NCBI GenBank assembly: GCA_002709045.1
Contig: PAPJ01000014.1
Coordinates: 42,448-77,968, forward strand
Origin: Planctomycetaceae bacterium
Lineage (GTDB): Bacteria > Planctomycetota > Planctomycetia > Pirellulales > Pirellulaceae
Length of the DNA stretch: 35,521 bases
Direction: 5' to 3'
Under the pieces are notes generated by a model that searched no databases, was not told the DNA's origin, and saw only the letters and a list, made by a program, of their open reading frames with translations. Shown piece by piece: positions 33,843-35,521 of this stretch. A program made the translations under genes and the position numbers. Positions within the stretch are counted from its first letter, which is position 1. Each line of letters begins with the position of its first letter.

Positions 33843-35069
33843 ATGAATTTAATAAACAGACTTCTTTTGTCGTTCGCCGTTTTTCTGACGGCACAACTTA
33901 TCGTATCAGGTCAACAGACGGTCGACGTTCCGGTTTCTCAGCGTGCCTGGCGGATTCATAACAGTACCTTTGTATTTGATGGACATAATGACCTTCCCTA
34001 CACCTTGCGGAAGGAAGCGTCCTCATCATTCACAAAAATGGATATTGCTCAGCCACAGCCCTCTATTCACACAGATATTCCGCGTTTGCGTAAGGGTAAT
34101 GTCGGAGCCCAGTACTGGTCGGTTTATGTGCCCGCTGCGACAGCTTATCGCGGTGAAGCTTTAAGTCAGACACTTGAACAAATTGATATCGTGCACGCGA
34201 TGGTTGAAAAGTATCCGCAGACATTTGCTTTCACACGTAATTATCAGCAAATCGTCGCTGCTCGTCGGCAGGGAAAAATTGCCTCGCTTATTGGAGTTGA
34301 AGGTGGACATTCCATCGAGGATTCCATGGCCAATTTGCATCGACTATTTAATTTGGGGGCGCGCTATATGACGTTGACTCATTCTGACACTTTGGCCTGG
34401 GCCGATTCGGCCACCGATGAAACAAAACACGACGGGTTGAACGACTTCGGAGAAGCCGTGGTCCGTGAAATGAATAAGATCGGGATGATCGTCGATTTAT
34501 CGCATGTATCTGAGGCAACAATGCATGATGCTTTGGACATATCCATCGCTCCGATCATGTTTTCCCATTCGTCTGCCCGTAGCATTGCCAATCATGTTCG
34601 TAATGTGCCTGATACCGTATTGAAACGTATGAGACAAAACGGCGGAATTGTGATGGTTAATTTTTTCTCGGGCTTTGTGGACCCTCAGGCCGCAAAGATT
34701 ATGTCGAACATGTTTGATGTGTCACGCGAATTGCGTAAAAAGCATCAGGACGACAATGAATATAATACTGCCATGGCTCGCTGGCGCACTGCTAATCCTT
34801 ACCCGCCCGGAACGATTTACGATGTTGTCGATCACATTGACCATCTGGTTAAAGTGGCAGGAGTGGATCATGTTGGCATCGGCTCAGATTATGACGGCGT
34901 CTCTAAACTACCATTGGGTTTGGAGGATGTTTCGACGTATCCCCGTATCACCCAACTGCTACTTGAACGTGGTTATTCCAGACGGGACATCGATAAGATC
35001 ATGAGCGGAAATATGATGCGCGTCATCAGACAGGTCGAACGTATTGCGACTACGAGTAAACAAGGTTAA
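33843..35069 (+). CDS. Exported membrane-dipeptidase-like metallopeptidase (M19)
   Basis: This 408-residue protein has a signal peptide (MNLINRLLLSFAVFLTAQLIVSG). The zinc ligands of the M19 family are visible: H48 and D50 in DGHNDLP, E153 in GVEGGHSIED, H221 in VDLSHVS and H242 in FSHSSARS. The late HVGIGSDYDG segment is also typical. The enzyme hydrolyses dipeptides, often with broad specificity, outside the cytoplasm. The start has AGGA seven bases upstream. It is 27 bases downstream of the ABC cluster, but a functional link is not evident. Members also act on peptidoglycan or D-amino-acid dipeptides, so the exact substrate is open. Confidence 0.92.
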   Translation: MNLINRLLLSFAVFLTAQLIVSGQQTVDVPVSQRAWRIHNSTFVFDGHNDLPYTLRKEASSSFTKMDIAQPQPSIHTDIPRLRKGNVGAQYWSVYVPAATAYRGEALSQTLEQIDIVHAMVEKYPQTFAFTRNYQQIVAARRQGKIASLIGVEGGHSIEDSMANLHRLFNLGARYMTLTHSDTLAWADSATDETKHDGLNDFGEAVVREMNKIGMIVDLSHVSEATMHDALDISIAPIMFSHSSARSIANHVRNVPDTVLKRMRQNGGIVMVNFFSGFVDPQAAKIMSNMFDVSRELRKKHQDDNEYNTAMARWRTANPYPPGTIYDVVDHIDHLVKVAGVDHVGIGSDYDGVSKLPLGLEDVSTYPRITQLLLERGYSRRDIDKIMSGNMMRVIRQVERIATTSKQG

Positions 35070-35090
35070 CCATTAAAAAGGTAGATGGTA

Positions 35091-35521
35091 ATGAAAAGGT
35101 GCAGATCCATTTTTGTTTTATTCCTGTCCATGTTTTATGGAGTCATGCTGATGGCCAATGAGAAGCAACCGGAATATGCCATTGTGATTCATGGAGGCGC
35201 GGGCAGCGCTACGACCGACCCGGTGGTGCTCGCAAATCGGGAAGAAATATTGGAGAAGGCTTTAAAGACAGGCGTTTCCATTCTGGAGGATGGTGGGACA
35301 AGCCTCGACGCGGTGGAGAGCGTGATTCGAATTCTGGAAGATTCCCCGCTCTTTAACGCAGGCCGCGGCGGTGTCTTAACAGCTAAAGGTACGAATGAAC
35401 TGGATGCGACGATTATGGATGGTCGCACCAGAGCTTGTGGGGCAGTAGGTGGTGTGACGACGGTGAAGAATCCGATTTCGTTGGCTAGACGAGTCATGAC
35501 AGAGACTCGCCACGTTCTGCT
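35091..35521 (+). CDS. N-terminal part of an isoaspartyl peptidase / L-asparaginase (cut by window edge)
   Basis: The open frame from the ATG at 35091 runs off the window after 143 codons. After a hydrophobic start ([20 protein letters not shown]), [10 protein letters not shown] is the hallmark of the plant-type asparaginase / isoaspartyl peptidase Ntn-hydrolase family, followed by [26 protein letters not shown] and [11 protein letters not shown]. The Thr nucleophile would lie beyond the edge. The family removes isoaspartyl residues or hydrolyses asparagine. It is 21 bases after the dipeptidase stop, so the two may form a peptide-degrading pair. The N-terminal hydrophobic part suggests export. 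Confidence 0.9.
   Translation, partial: MKRCRSIFVLFLSMFYGVMLMANEKQPEYAIVIHGGAGSATTDPVVLANREEILEKALKTGVSILEDGGTSLDAVESVIRILEDSPLFNAGRGGVLTAKGTNELDATIMDGRTRACGAVGGVTTVKNPISLARRVMTETRHVL

Overview
The window looks like a chromosomal segment of a bacterium of the phylum Planctomycetota. The evidence is family-level. There is a large surface protein with the LEDRCLLA N-terminal motif (LEPR-XLL type) followed by Cna-B/SdrD-like repeats and FG-GAP-like calcium repeats. There is an orphan RNA polymerase alpha C-terminal domain. A P-loop protein with an NPF-x-TRWIRP start sits beside arrestin-like proteins. Many secreted proteins have no obvious homologues, and base composition is moderate, near 50% GC by eye. 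The order cannot be fixed from the sequence alone. I see no rRNA, tRNA, CRISPR array, transposase or prophage gene.

Layout. 1-5.1 kb: the start of a lipoprotein gene (minus, cut by the window edge), a small Cys/Lys-rich secreted protein, a Tat-exported sugar isomerase-like protein and PolX (both minus), then a long leader with two hairpins before a secreted acidic protein. 5.1-8.8 kb: a minus-strand block with a PQQ-type beta-propeller protein and a three-gene overlapping set (membrane arrestin-like protein, soluble arrestin-like protein, P-loop ATPase), preceded by the orphan alpha-CTD gene. 9.0-23.3 kb, all plus strand: PcrA/UvrD helicase, an Old Yellow Enzyme-family oxidoreductase, Mfd, a parvulin-type foldase, citrate synthase, a secreted WD40 propeller and the 987-residue surface protein. 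23.3-25.3 kb, minus: CCA-adding enzyme, a CopD-like membrane protein and a 56-residue coiled-coil protein. 25.4-26.7 kb, plus: a rhodanese and an NAD-dependent epimerase. 26.9-33.8 kb, plus: a seven-gene tripartite ABC export locus (TolC-like protein, Cys-rich secreted protein, permease 1, Cys-containing lipoprotein, membrane-fusion protein, ATPase, permease 2). 33.8-35.5 kb: an M19 dipeptidase and the start of an isoaspartyl peptidase/asparaginase.

How the genes may work together. PolX, PcrA and Mfd are three DNA-repair or transcription-repair functions lying within about 14 kb but in separate transcription units. The ABC export locus encodes every layer of a cell-envelope pump. Its Cys-rich protein and a Gly/His-rich loop in the adaptor hint at a metal or thiol substrate, which is inference. 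The arrestin-like/ATPase operon and the orphan alpha-CTD are the least understood and most interesting parts. Two short genes are easily missed: 23316-23486 (56 aa) and the truncated lipoprotein at 1-164.
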